From Entomomonas asaccharolytica (GTDB lineage: Bacteria > Pseudomonadota > Gammaproteobacteria > Pseudomonadales > Pseudomonadaceae), in NCBI RefSeq assembly GCF_016653615.1, contig NZ_CP067393.1:1627673-1691672 (forward strand): a stretch of 64,000 nt of DNA, in the 5' to 3' direction. Below are positions 27,501 through 34,756 of the stretch, in pieces. Each line of letters begins with the position of its first letter. The first letter of the stretch is position 1. A program made the translations under genes and the position numbers. The notes under the pieces were generated by a model, which had not been told where the DNA came from, ran no database searches, and worked only from the letters and a program-made list of their open reading frames with translations.

Positions 27501-29278
27501 TTATCAAAAAAACTGTTATCTATCTCCTTGCATCCAATTCTTATCAATAAGCATATCCGTTTGAGAAGCTGGAAGTCATCTTTTAATAATGCATCGTCAT
27601 TAACGTTAAAAAAACAATCGGAATAATCAGATAAAAGCATGGAAACAAGAACTTCATCTTTCCACAAATTGGATATTTTCTGAGATGACAATGTTTCTAC
27701 AATAAGATGGTTAACCTCTTCATTGGTCACGCTAAGTTTTTCTGATAACCACCGCCTGAAAGCTCTTCTTATTGGCAAAGATTGCTGTATTGTATCAAAA
27801 AATATTTCTGCATTTTCTGAGGATAAAAAACGACTCTCGACGAATTTATCAAGCGCCCATTCTTCATAGATATCATGAGTAATAAAATATCCACGATTGG
27901 ACTCATATCTAATTACCCCTTCGGAAACCAATGCTTTTTCTATTGTCTCATTTGAGTAGCTAGAGTCTGGAATGACAAAAAACTTTCCTGAAGTAGCTCT
28001 TTCTTCGGCAAAATGTATAAAAAATTGTTCTCGCTGTGGGGACCGTTTCACAATGACTCTTGGCCATAAAGACTCTTTAAATTCAAAGTAGCTTGTGTTT
28101 TTATTTTCCTGATAATGTCGCAAATACTCCCTAAGATAAAATGGAGTCAATATGAGCGCTTTGAGATTTTTATCATCAGGGATGAAAAAATCATGTTTTT
28201 TAGCAAGCTCGAATAATGTATCTTCATTCAGATTCTCAAGGTGTACCGACTTAAAACTAATTTTGTACATTTCATATAGTTGAAAAATCAAATCATCTAG
28301 ATAGGTATTTCTCGTAGTGAACCATACTCTCCATCCAGATTTAATTAAACTAGATAGATACTCTTTTATAGGATTAGTATTTTCTAGGGCAATTAAGTGT
28401 TCTGCAGAATCGATGACAACTGTTTTATTATCAGCTCCTTCATGTGCTTCAATAAAATCTTTTAAAAAAACACCAGATAAAAACTCATTTAAGCTGCTAA
28501 CAGAAAATTCCGTCGCCTTATGAACATAAAAGGCATCCCCTCGACCTTTATTACCATAAAGCTCTTTTATTAGAGCTGTTTTTCCTGTACCACCTTCTCC
28601 ACTTATAATTAGAGCGCTAGTATCTGATTTTTCAATTTCAGATATAATATCAGAGCGATTGATTGAAACATATTCATCACCAAAGGTTATAGTAGTTTCA
28701 ATATCATCTAAGATTGCACAGCTATGAGACTCAAACGACTCCAAAAGTCTAAATAAATTATCAGAACGAGTGAAAAAGTACGAAGTGATCCGGCTACAGT
28801 CGTCAACAACAAACGGCGATTCGAAAAAACTACAGCATCGCCATTCAATTTCTAAATTGTTTTCCTTTGCTTTTTTTTCTACTTCTACTTTTCCTTGAGG
28901 TTCCTTTCCTTTGCTTTGCCCCCACTCTGAATTTGTGTAAAAAATTATTTTATTTAAATCAGGATAATCGCGTTTAGCTTTTGCAATTGTTTCTAGCAAG
29001 TCATTTTTGTGACTAGATAATGCGGTGTCATAAAATTTAGCTTGCCAACCAATATTAATACCATTTGAGGAGATGGGATTGGTTTCTATTGCAGATTGGT
29101 TTTTATATCGAAAAATGCCAGTGATAACCCGAAATTCATTGCAAAAAAGGAGATAACACATCCATTCAAAAGCATCCTGTGGATTTGTTGAAAACTTTGC
29201 TTTAAATACTTCCCAATCTGTCTTAATCAATTTTACTCTATCCTTTGTTAGTATTAGCTGATATTGAAACGATATCAT
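24515..29278 (-). CDS. Avs-like (probably Avs4-type) anti-phage STAND NTPase-nuclease
   Basis: A protein of about 1,587 residues with three parts. Residues about 20-170 look like a PD-(D/E)xK nuclease: IETNPI followed by IGWQAKFYD (Glu and the Q-x-K catalytic pair), as in Cap4/Avs effectors. Residues about 200-500 are a STAND NTPase with Walker A GEGGTGKTALIKEL and Walker B VVIDSAEHL. The remaining 1,000 or more residues are helical repeats, the usual ligand-sensing part. AVAST proteins sense phage terminase or portal proteins and then cut DNA; size and domain order best fit Avs4 (portal sensor). ATG 29278 lacks a good ribosome site; TTG 29284 and TTG 29230 (behind AAGGA) are alternatives. 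No partner gene lies next to it. Confidence 0.85.
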   Translation of the reverse strand: MISFQYQLILTKDRVKLIKTDWEVFKAKFSTNPQDAFEWMCYLLFCNEFRVITGIFRYKNQSAIETNPISSNGINIGWQAKFYDTALSSHKNDLLETIAKAKRDYPDLNKIIFYTNSEWGQSKGKEPQGKVEVEKKAKENNLEIEWRCCSFFESPFVVDDCSRITSYFFTRSDNLFRLLESFESHSCAILDDIETTITFGDEYVSINRSDIISEIEKSDTSALIISGEGGTGKTALIKELYGNKGRGDAFYVHKATEFSVSSLNEFLSGVFLKDFIEAHEGADNKTVVIDSAEHLIALENTNPIKEYLSSLIKSGWRVWFTTRNTYLDDLIFQLYEMYKISFKSVHLENLNEDTLFELAKKHDFFIPDDKNLKALILTPFYLREYLRHYQENKNTSYFEFKESLWPRVIVKRSPQREQFFIHFAEERATSGKFFVIPDSSYSNETIEKALVSEGVIRYESNRGYFITHDIYEEWALDKFVESRFLSSENAEIFFDTIQQSLPIRRAFRRWLSEKLSVTNEEVNHLIVETLSSQKISNLWKDEVLVSMLLSDYSDCFFNVNDDALLKDDFQLLKRICLLIRIGCKEIDNSFFDKFGVRAKDILSMEYVITKPKGSGWKSLIKFINNNIEKIGIKNLNFVLPVLYDWNSHNKSGDTTKYSSKIALSFYKSAIENKVYLKGNDFTKSLILTILYGVGEIKSELEAIIDEIILNNWKQHDAPYHLMSEFILTRMECFNVAIEIPEKVIALAKCFWMYEPPESEDYFYDSRLEIEHEFGIENGHQNYFPASAYQTPIYALLQTNLKLTLNFIVELINYASKKYVESSLDEGQIKTAKLLLDDGNKIDLPISNRLWCMYRGTQVNPHLLESILMSLERFFLERGKETQAQTLEYYLNYILTRSESSALVAVVASIVCAFHDKTFNVAKILFRTKEFFFFDTVRMIQDQTHKTQLISLKNFNINRMKEYHEDERINACDQKHRKLSLENIAFHFQLFRTEEVSESESEKRLQEIWDILDVHYTDLLNKEQESHQDKTWRLCLARMDKRKMSSEVKEVENGITIEFNPEITPELKEYSETSLQEVSKLFTYSGLNIWADSRLYNRGDYKKYESYENDPLTALGEAKKIWNQLSEGNMGEELQLYRATPSYVCAVLLRDFKEKLASTELEFCREVIFEYANIVNNDNYSHQIGDGLVPALFVLPRLIEDFPDERLTIKLLLIKALMRHDSISIMGMDRINSVVIQAVQCLWKNEFNFMKSLYGGYLVIAQKYRDVRERLRQEAYKQHKYEINDNDFGQELSKELESVVRCLENETTTEFTTDNIEGIDNDILITAFQLIPMDGTHKKSVPFVEEIIGIISQKLLSRNKEDRIDYTFRHEFLKHYAHFILHLENNEKDRYLKYFTDNFTLNEGVADLLNEFISAEDSLSVPDSFWYVWNRFKSHIIDSINNQGWKHDKKRIIESFLFARISWKDGAKTWHTFSLDNRAFFSELSGKIGGQPSFIYSICKLLCGIGSEFLDDGIHWISHAIKTFDIDLSQDESGNTLFFLEKYMRRYLFKNHDKVRRTPSLKAPSMVVLDFLVKQYSITGYLLREDIA

Positions 29279-29436
29279 TTGCAATGACTATTCAAGGCTT
29301 TCTCAAAACAGAAAATCTCGCTTGTCGATCAAGCAACTTAAGCTTTGATGTTCTTTAAGTTATAAGAATGCTTTCGTGTTGTGTGGTAGTTTAATCAATT
29401 TGCTCACCTGAATGGAAGTGATATGCTTACCTAAAT

Positions 29437-29485
29437 TGCCTCATTCCTTTTAATTGAAAACCCCCTGGTTAAAAGGAATGAGGCA
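29437..29485. repeat. Perfect 17-bp inverted repeat
   Basis: TGCCTCATTCCTTTTAA (29437-29453) and its exact complement TTAAAAGGAATGAGGCA (29469-29485) flank a 15-base loop containing CCCCC. No T-tract follows on either strand, so it is not a normal terminator. It lies about 150-200 bases upstream of the avs-like gene. Confidence 0.9.
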
Positions 29486-29595
29486 TCTACATATTAAATA
29501 TTGTGAATTGCATCGCATTTTTATCAATTAATAAAAATTTAAATTCGTGAACTTTAGATGGCTATTTTGACTTAAAAATAAGCAAAAATTGACAT

Positions 29596-29622
29596 CTCAT
29601 GAACTAAAATTTACTTCATGAG
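29596..29622. repeat. Inverted repeat / possible right attachment site
   Basis: CTCATGAA and TTCATGAG form perfect 8-bp inverted arms around an 11-base spacer, the size of a tyrosine-recombinase core site. The right arm, within ACTTCATGAG (29613-29622), matches the left border of the island. Confidence 0.35.
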
Positions 29623-29702
29623 CAATAACAATATAATATTAAAAGAAAAATAGACGTGAACCTTATCAAATTCCGTAGAAGTTAAATTAACTTGCCATCT
29701 AT

Positions 29703-29789
29703 TTAATTGATAACCTCCCTCAGGCCACGGTTAATCATACTCTTACCTCGCTCATTTTTATCATCATTATAGATAAAAGTACGTTTCAT
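29703..29789 (-). CDS. Possible 28-residue peptide or gene remnant
   Basis: ATG at 29787-29789 is preceded at 5 bases by AGGGA, a good ribosome site. The peptide starts MKRTFIYNDDKNERGK and ends LREVIN. The beginning recalls the start of WGR-domain proteins, so this may be the stump of a deleted gene. Too short to be sure it is real. Confidence 0.3.
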   Translation of the reverse strand: MKRTFIYNDDKNERGKSMINRGLREVIN

Positions 29790-30029
29790 GTTATTCCCTT
29801 AATTTTTAACGAATGGTTGCAGTTATAGCATTAACATCCATTACTAAGTAACTAATAGCTAAAAAAAGTGCATTGTATTTCATAAAATAAAATCTATTAT
29901 ATTTCCATTTAAATACTCAACCTTGAGTAAATTGATTATAGTGATATAACGAATAGTTTAACAATCAAATTTATGTAAAATAACTACAGATAATAACTAT
30001 AATTGAGAATTTTCTTTAAATTAAGTACC

Positions 30030-31367
30030 CTATTCACCAGATTTTAAAGTAACAATAAATCTAGCGCCACCTAACGAACTCGTAACAACAAAAGCGCTAC
30101 CATAGTGAAACTCAGCCATTAACTTTACATAGGCCAAGCCAAGCCCATATCCTCCAGTAGTTCTAGTACGACTGTTATCCAGTCTTGAAAAAGGCATAAA
30201 TACTTTATCTCGAGCATTAATAGGAATACCTGGTCCATTATCGTCTACTTCAATAACTATTAAATCTTCTTTCTTAGTAATATTTAATACTGTTTTATTG
30301 GTCGCATATTTAAAGGCATTCATTAGCAAGTTGGTTACAATGGTATCAGCTAATTGCACATCAATTAATGCCATAGTATCTTCAGCTTTACAAATTAACT
30401 CAAAGTTCTTTGGTTTAAATAACTTTAAAGAATTACACAGTTTATTACTCCATTTACTTAAAGATACCTCAGATAAATTGAGTTCAATTTTATTTTGCTG
30501 CATTTTAAAATAGCTTAAACTAGCATTTATTAATGATTCTAACTCATTAATATCATCATCCATTCCTTTACAAAGCTCTAGTTTTTCTTGTTCGTTATTG
30601 GCCTCATAAAACATACTGAGTCCGAACCGCATACGAGCTAGAGGCGTTCGTAACTCATGTGCCATTGCATGGGAGATGGTTTGACTAGTAGTGACTAAAT
30701 GCTCAATATGTGTTCCCATATTATTCAGTATATTAGCTAATGGTTTGAATAACCAACTCCTAGCTGACTCTGCCCTAGCCTTTAAATTACCTTGACTGAG
30801 TTGTTCAGCAGTTTGACGGATATTAACTAAGTCTTTCCAAAATTGTGCAAAAGCAAAATATATCAATAGAAAAAATATGGCTGCACTAAATAATGACCAA
30901 AGTAAGAGAAATAAGCCAAATGACATAATATCTGACTCAAGGATATCACGCATTAAAATAGGGCCTAATACAAGCATATAACCATTATCTAAATTTGCAT
31001 ATAAAATATCCTGTACTTCATCATAGGCATAATCATATTGATCAAATTCCTTTTTTACTTCCACAGCTAGTGGTGTATCAATAGTTACAACATGCAATGG
31101 GTAACCAAAATAAGGTTGTAAATTATCAATTACTTGCTGAATAGGTATCTCTTTATGTTGATTAATTTGCATTCGAATTAAATTTACAGCGCCTCGTTGA
31201 GAATCACGCTGTACCAAGTGATCTTCTGGAATGCCTGTTATGGATTGGGGCAATGCATCAAATACTACTAATGCACTGTAAGCAATTAAACACTGTAAAA
31301 TTAATAAAATAATTAAATAAACTATTATTCGCTTATTAAATAAAGGCTTGATTGATAATTTAGTCAA
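30030..31367 (-). CDS. rstB: Sensor histidine kinase, RstB-like
   Basis: A 445-residue membrane histidine kinase. It has TM1 at about 14-36, a periplasmic sensor of about 110 residues, TM2 at about 150-173, HAMP about 174-225, and HisKA with phospho-acceptor His about 237 in AHELRTPLARMRF. The HATPase domain shows N, G1 (DNGPGIP) and G2 (TGGYGLGLAYV) boxes. It overlaps the response regulator by 4 bases, so the two are translated together. The RstB assignment rests on the regulator's RstA-like sequence and kinase size; the signal sensed is unknown. Confidence 0.88.
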   Translation of the reverse strand: MTKLSIKPLFNKRIIVYLIILLILQCLIAYSALVVFDALPQSITGIPEDHLVQRDSQRGAVNLIRMQINQHKEIPIQQVIDNLQPYFGYPLHVVTIDTPLAVEVKKEFDQYDYAYDEVQDILYANLDNGYMLVLGPILMRDILESDIMSFGLFLLLWSLFSAAIFFLLIYFAFAQFWKDLVNIRQTAEQLSQGNLKARAESARSWLFKPLANILNNMGTHIEHLVTTSQTISHAMAHELRTPLARMRFGLSMFYEANNEQEKLELCKGMDDDINELESLINASLSYFKMQQNKIELNLSEVSLSKWSNKLCNSLKLFKPKNFELICKAEDTMALIDVQLADTIVTNLLMNAFKYATNKTVLNITKKEDLIVIEVDDNGPGIPINARDKVFMPFSRLDNSRTRTTGGYGLGLAYVKLMAEFHYGSAFVVTSSLGGARFIVTLKSGE

Positions 31368-32104
31368 TGAGCATCTTCCTCTCTTAAGAAAAGATAACCT
31401 TTGCCTCTAACAGTTTTTATACGACGTGGATTATCAGGATCATCCATTAATTTACGACGCAAACGGGATATTCGTGCATCAATTGAACGATCACTACCGT
31501 CAAAATCAAATCCTCTGACTTGGGAAAAAATATCATCTCGCGACAAAATTTGCCCCACATTTGTAGCAAGCAACCACAATAAATCAAATTCCGCTGTGGT
31601 TAAGTCAATTTGTTGTTGATTAAGTGTTACATTGCGGTTTTCGTAGTTAATGACTAGCTCACCAAATACTAATAAATTATCTGTGTTATTTATTGGTTTT
31701 GCCGTTGTATTATCAATATTAGTTAAGTCCACCTGTTTGCGGCGTAATAAGGCTCTAATTCGTGCTAATAGTAGCCTTGGTTCTACAGGTTTTGCTAAAT
31801 AATCATCTGCGCCAAGTTCTAAACCAACGATTTCATCAATATTATCCTCACTGGCTGTCATAATTAAAATAAAACCATTAAACCAAGACCGTATATCACG
31901 ACAAATATCAAAGCCTGATTTGCCAGGTAACATGACATCTAAAATAATTAGATCTGGCTTTAAGTCACCAATTACCTCTTCTGCCGTATCCCCTCTTTCA
32001 TGGCATTCAACTTCATAATCATGATGTGAAAGATAGGTTTTAATAAGGTTAGCTAGACGATTATCGTCTTCTACAATTAATATTTTTTCAGTCATTAATT
32101 TCAT
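31364..32104 (-). CDS. rstA: OmpR-family response regulator, RstA-like
   Basis: About 246 residues. The receiver domain has the acidic pair EDD, phospho-acceptor Asp about 56 in LIILDVMLPG, and conserved Lys in ADDYLAKPVEPRLLLARIRALL, a stretch characteristic of RstA. The C-terminal winged helix ends RRIKTVRGKGYLF. Starts at TTG 32113, ATG 32104 and ATG 32095 are all possible; GGAG just before 32104 makes the choice uncertain. First gene of the pair with rstB. Confidence 0.88.
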   Translation of the reverse strand: MKLMTEKILIVEDDNRLANLIKTYLSHHDYEVECHERGDTAEEVIGDLKPDLIILDVMLPGKSGFDICRDIRSWFNGFILIMTASEDNIDEIVGLELGADDYLAKPVEPRLLLARIRALLRRKQVDLTNIDNTTAKPINNTDNLLVFGELVINYENRNVTLNQQQIDLTTAEFDLLWLLATNVGQILSRDDIFSQVRGFDFDGSDRSIDARISRLRRKLMDDPDNPRRIKTVRGKGYLFLREEDAH

Positions 32105-32297
32105 TTTCTCCAAACTACTTACTGATCTAGTTTGTGCGATAATCTATCCAACGCATAATCTTTAATATTGAATGTTACCTTTACTGCTGTTACAGAATAT
32201 ATACAAAGCATTAACAAAAATTAAATTTAAGTCTTTATAATATACTCCAAAAGTCGTAGATCCATTCTACTTTAATTTTAAAGATTTGGTAAAAAGT

Positions 32298-33074
32298 ATG
32301 AACAATTTCTTATCAATTTCAGAGAATATTTTCTTTCAATCTCCTCCTGTTTACGGTATTGAGTCGCAAAAGCCAATAATTTTATGTGATTTTGATGGCA
32401 CTATTAGTCTCAAGGATGTAACAGATATTTTATTGACTCATTTTGGTAAGGACGGTTGTGAAGACTTAGAAGAACAATGGCTTGCAGGTGTTATTGGCTC
32501 TCAAGAGTGCATGAGTAAACAAATAGCACTAATGGATGCTACCCTTGATGAGCTAGATAACGTGCTAGCACAAGTAGAAATCGATCCTGACTTTAAAGCC
32601 TTTGTTAACAAAGCATTAGATGAAGATATTGTAGTTCATGTGGTAAGTGATGGCTTGGACTATGCTATTCAATCTGTCTTAAAACGTCATAATTTAGGCA
32701 CATTGCCAGTTTTTGCTAATCGCTTATTACATGATAATAAACGCAGTTGGCGTCTTGATTTTCCTTATGCTTCAACAGGATGTGTTAAAGCAAGTGGTAA
32801 CTGTAAATGCGCTCATTTACAAAAACAGCAACAACATTTCAACAATGTACTATATGTAGGGGATGGTACCTCTGATTACTGTGTTTCACATAAAGTTGAT
32901 TTGGTTTTTGCTAAGGATAAATTAATTAGTTACTGTCAACAACATTCAATTAATCACTATAAAATCCGTAATTTTGCTGATGCCTTGGATGTATTACCTA
33001 GAGTGTTAGCACAACCATCCTACAACAACGTCAATAGCAGACAGCATACTATTGCTGCCATGTCTGTAGAGTAA
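32298..33074 (+). CDS. HAD-superfamily (MtnX-like, HAD-IB) phosphatase
   Basis: About 258 residues. HAD motif I is ILCDFDGTISLKD (nucleophile and acid/base Asp), motif II is VVSDGLD, and motif IV is YVGDGTSDYC. A helical cap lies between, as in phosphoserine-phosphatase/MtnX-like enzymes that remove phosphate from small molecules. A Cys-rich CVKASGNCKC insertion is unusual. ATG 32298 is preferred to TTG 32286; neither has a strong ribosome site. First gene of a five-gene plus-strand operon, 5 bases before the hydrolase. Substrate unknown; it is not beside methionine-salvage genes, so an MtnX role is unlikely. Confidence 0.85.
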   Translation: MNNFLSISENIFFQSPPVYGIESQKPIILCDFDGTISLKDVTDILLTHFGKDGCEDLEEQWLAGVIGSQECMSKQIALMDATLDELDNVLAQVEIDPDFKAFVNKALDEDIVVHVVSDGLDYAIQSVLKRHNLGTLPVFANRLLHDNKRSWRLDFPYASTGCVKASGNCKCAHLQKQQQHFNNVLYVGDGTSDYCVSHKVDLVFAKDKLISYCQQHSINHYKIRNFADALDVLPRVLAQPSYNNVNSRQHTIAAMSVE

Positions 33075-33079
33075 TTAAT

Positions 33080-33955
33080 ATGATACAAGACTCAAGCTAT
33101 TTCATGCCAGGCAATCGCAATGGGGTATTGTTAATCCATGGCTTAACAGGTACGCCTAATGAAATGCGTATTGTTGCTAAAGGCTTAAACCAAGCGGGAT
33201 TTACTGTTTATGGTATGCAATTAGCAGGTCATTGTGGTGATGAAGCAGACTTGTGCAAGACAACATGGCAAGATTGGTATAAAAGTGTTGAGGAAGCTGC
33301 CGATTTCTTAGCAGAAAAAGTGGATAATCTTTTTGTAGCAGGGCTTTCTATGGGCGCCCTACTTTCCTTAAAGCTAGCCGCAGAAAGACCTGAGCAGATT
33401 AAAGGGGTTGGTGTATTTGGCCCTACCTTTAAATATGATGGTTGGAGCATACCTTTATGGGCTAGAAAATTGTTTTTCTTATTAGTTTGGTTTAAAAAAA
33501 TAGGTATTTTTCAAAAAACCTGTTTTATTGAAAAACCACCGTATGGTTTAAAAGATGAACGTATTCGAGCCACTGTTTCAGCTAGTATGTTAAATGGTGA
33601 TAGTGCAGCAGCAGGATTGGCAGGTAATCCACTGCCCGCTTTAGCAGAAATGCAGCTACTGGCTAAATTAGTTCGTACACAGTTACCACAAGTAACAAGC
33701 CCTTGCTTGATTATGCACTCTGGCCACGACGATGTTGCTGATATTAATACAAATGCTCGGTTAGTAGAAAAACTGGTCAGTGCTCCAACCAAACTTGTTG
33801 TATTAAATGAAAGCTATCACCTGATTACTATTGATCGTCAACGACGTGATGTTATTAAAGAATCTGTGTCTTTTTTTGAAAATCTTGCACAAAACACTAA
33901 TAATAACTACTCAATTGAAGATTTACAGGAGACAAAGTTGTCATGTCTCCTTTAG
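33080..33955 (+). CDS. Alpha/beta hydrolase (carboxylesterase/lipase-like)
   Basis: This 291-residue protein has an oxyanion motif VLLIHGLTGTP, nucleophile elbow AGLSMGAL (Ser about 90), Asp in HSGHDDVAD, and His in ESYHLITID. This is the complete Ser-Asp-His set of Est30/monoacylglycerol-lipase-like hydrolases. A hydrophobic stretch (about 135-148, LFFLLVWF) may dip into the membrane. Its 3' end overlaps the next gene by 13 bases, a sign of co-translation. It probably acts on an ester or thioester of the pathway product. Confidence 0.88.
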   Translation: MIQDSSYFMPGNRNGVLLIHGLTGTPNEMRIVAKGLNQAGFTVYGMQLAGHCGDEADLCKTTWQDWYKSVEEAADFLAEKVDNLFVAGLSMGALLSLKLAAERPEQIKGVGVFGPTFKYDGWSIPLWARKLFFLLVWFKKIGIFQKTCFIEKPPYGLKDERIRATVSASMLNGDSAAAGLAGNPLPALAEMQLLAKLVRTQLPQVTSPCLIMHSGHDDVADINTNARLVEKLVSAPTKLVVLNESYHLITIDRQRRDVIKESVSFFENLAQNTNNNYSIEDLQETKLSCLL

Positions 33956-34299
33956 TTATTACACTATGGATGGCTAATGTTTTTTTTGACACTATCGGCC
34001 AAATAGCCTTCAAATTTGCTGCAGTTGCACCCAATAATAGAGATGGTTGGTATTATTGGCTCGATCTATTTCGTAACTACTGGTTATGGGTAGGTATTGG
34101 TGCTTATGTCTCAGAATTCTTTTTATGGTTAGCTTTTTTAACCTTAGTGCCCCTTTCTCAAGGTATTTTATTAGGTTCTATTAATATTATTGCTGTAATG
34201 ATTGTGGGACGAATTATATTTCGTGAACTCCTCACACTGCATCGTATTATAGGTATGATTCTAATCACGATAGGTGTGATTTTAGTAGGGGTCTCATAA
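33943..34299 (+). CDS. Half-size EamA/SMR-like membrane protein, subunit 1
   Basis: A 118-residue protein with four transmembrane helices and little else. Motif DTIGQIAFKF in helix 1 is shared with the next gene. Half-size EamA proteins encoded in pairs, such as ArnE/ArnF, form heterodimeric lipid-intermediate flippases or exporters. AGGAG lies 11 bases before ATG. It overlaps the hydrolase by 13 bases and the second subunit by 1 base (TAATG). Confidence 0.85.
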   Translation: MSPLVITLWMANVFFDTIGQIAFKFAAVAPNNRDGWYYWLDLFRNYWLWVGIGAYVSEFFLWLAFLTLVPLSQGILLGSINIIAVMIVGRIIFRELLTLHRIIGMILITIGVILVGVS

Positions 34300-34724
34300 T
34301 GCGTAAGTTTTATTTAGTAGGTTTTGCCTTATTAATGCTATTTGATACCATTGGCCAAAGTAGTTTTAAATTTACTGCAATCAATGCTGAACCTCTTGAA
34401 GCCAGTCTTGACTGGGTGATTCGTGTTTTTAGTAATCATTGGGTATATACCGCTATTTTAGGCTACATTGGTGCATTCTTTACTTGGATGATTTTATTAA
34501 AAAAAGCACCTATTGGCCCTGCATTTGCCGCTTCACACCTTGAAGTGGTTACAGTAATGATTGCTTCTGTTTGGTTATTTAACGAACAAATCACTTGGAT
34601 TAGATTTATTGGAGCAGTATTTATTGTTGGTGGTATTATATTTTTAGCATTGGCAGAGAAGAAAATTAATAAACAATTCTTAGAGGAAATTGAGAGACAA
34701 CAAAAGCAAACTAATACAGAGTAA
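34299..34724 (+). CDS. Half-size EamA/SMR-like membrane protein, subunit 2
   Basis: A 141-residue paralogue of the preceding protein. It has four transmembrane helices, DTIGQSSFKFTAI in helix 1, and a charged cytoplasmic tail (QFLEEIERQQKQ). Tight coupling (stop and start share one base) suggests a 1:1 heterodimer. Role inferred as flipping or exporting the pathway product. Confidence 0.85.
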   Translation: MRKFYLVGFALLMLFDTIGQSSFKFTAINAEPLEASLDWVIRVFSNHWVYTAILGYIGAFFTWMILLKKAPIGPAFAASHLEVVTVMIASVWLFNEQITWIRFIGAVFIVGGIIFLALAEKKINKQFLEEIERQQKQTNTE

Positions 34725-34756
34725 AATAACTCTAAATTGGTTTACAGGGGCAACTG

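Larger units (their letters stand above)
23018..29622. mobile_element. Decayed integrative element carrying an Avs-like defence gene
   Basis: The interval starts just before a truncated tyrosine-recombinase gene, holds the tail of a second recombinase-type protein, and ends beyond a large anti-phage STAND gene. Both edges share the 10-mer ACTTCATGAG (23018-23027 and 29613-29622). The architecture resembles trio-type recombinase elements (Tn554-like or Gamma-Mobile-Trio islands) with defence cargo. Most of the two recombinases has been deleted, so the element can no longer move by itself. The boundaries are tentative. Confidence 0.45.
29285..30029. other. Gene-poor stretch between avs-like gene and rstB
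   Basis: About 745 AT-rich bases. It holds a perfect 17-bp inverted repeat (29437-29485), a possible attachment repeat (29613-29622) and one tiny reading frame with a good ribosome site (29703-29789). I see no other gene or strong promoter. Confidence 0.55.

Noticed and set aside
32298-33074. HAD phosphatase as MtnX of methionine salvage
   Set aside because: No other methionine-salvage gene is nearby and the operon context points to another pathway.
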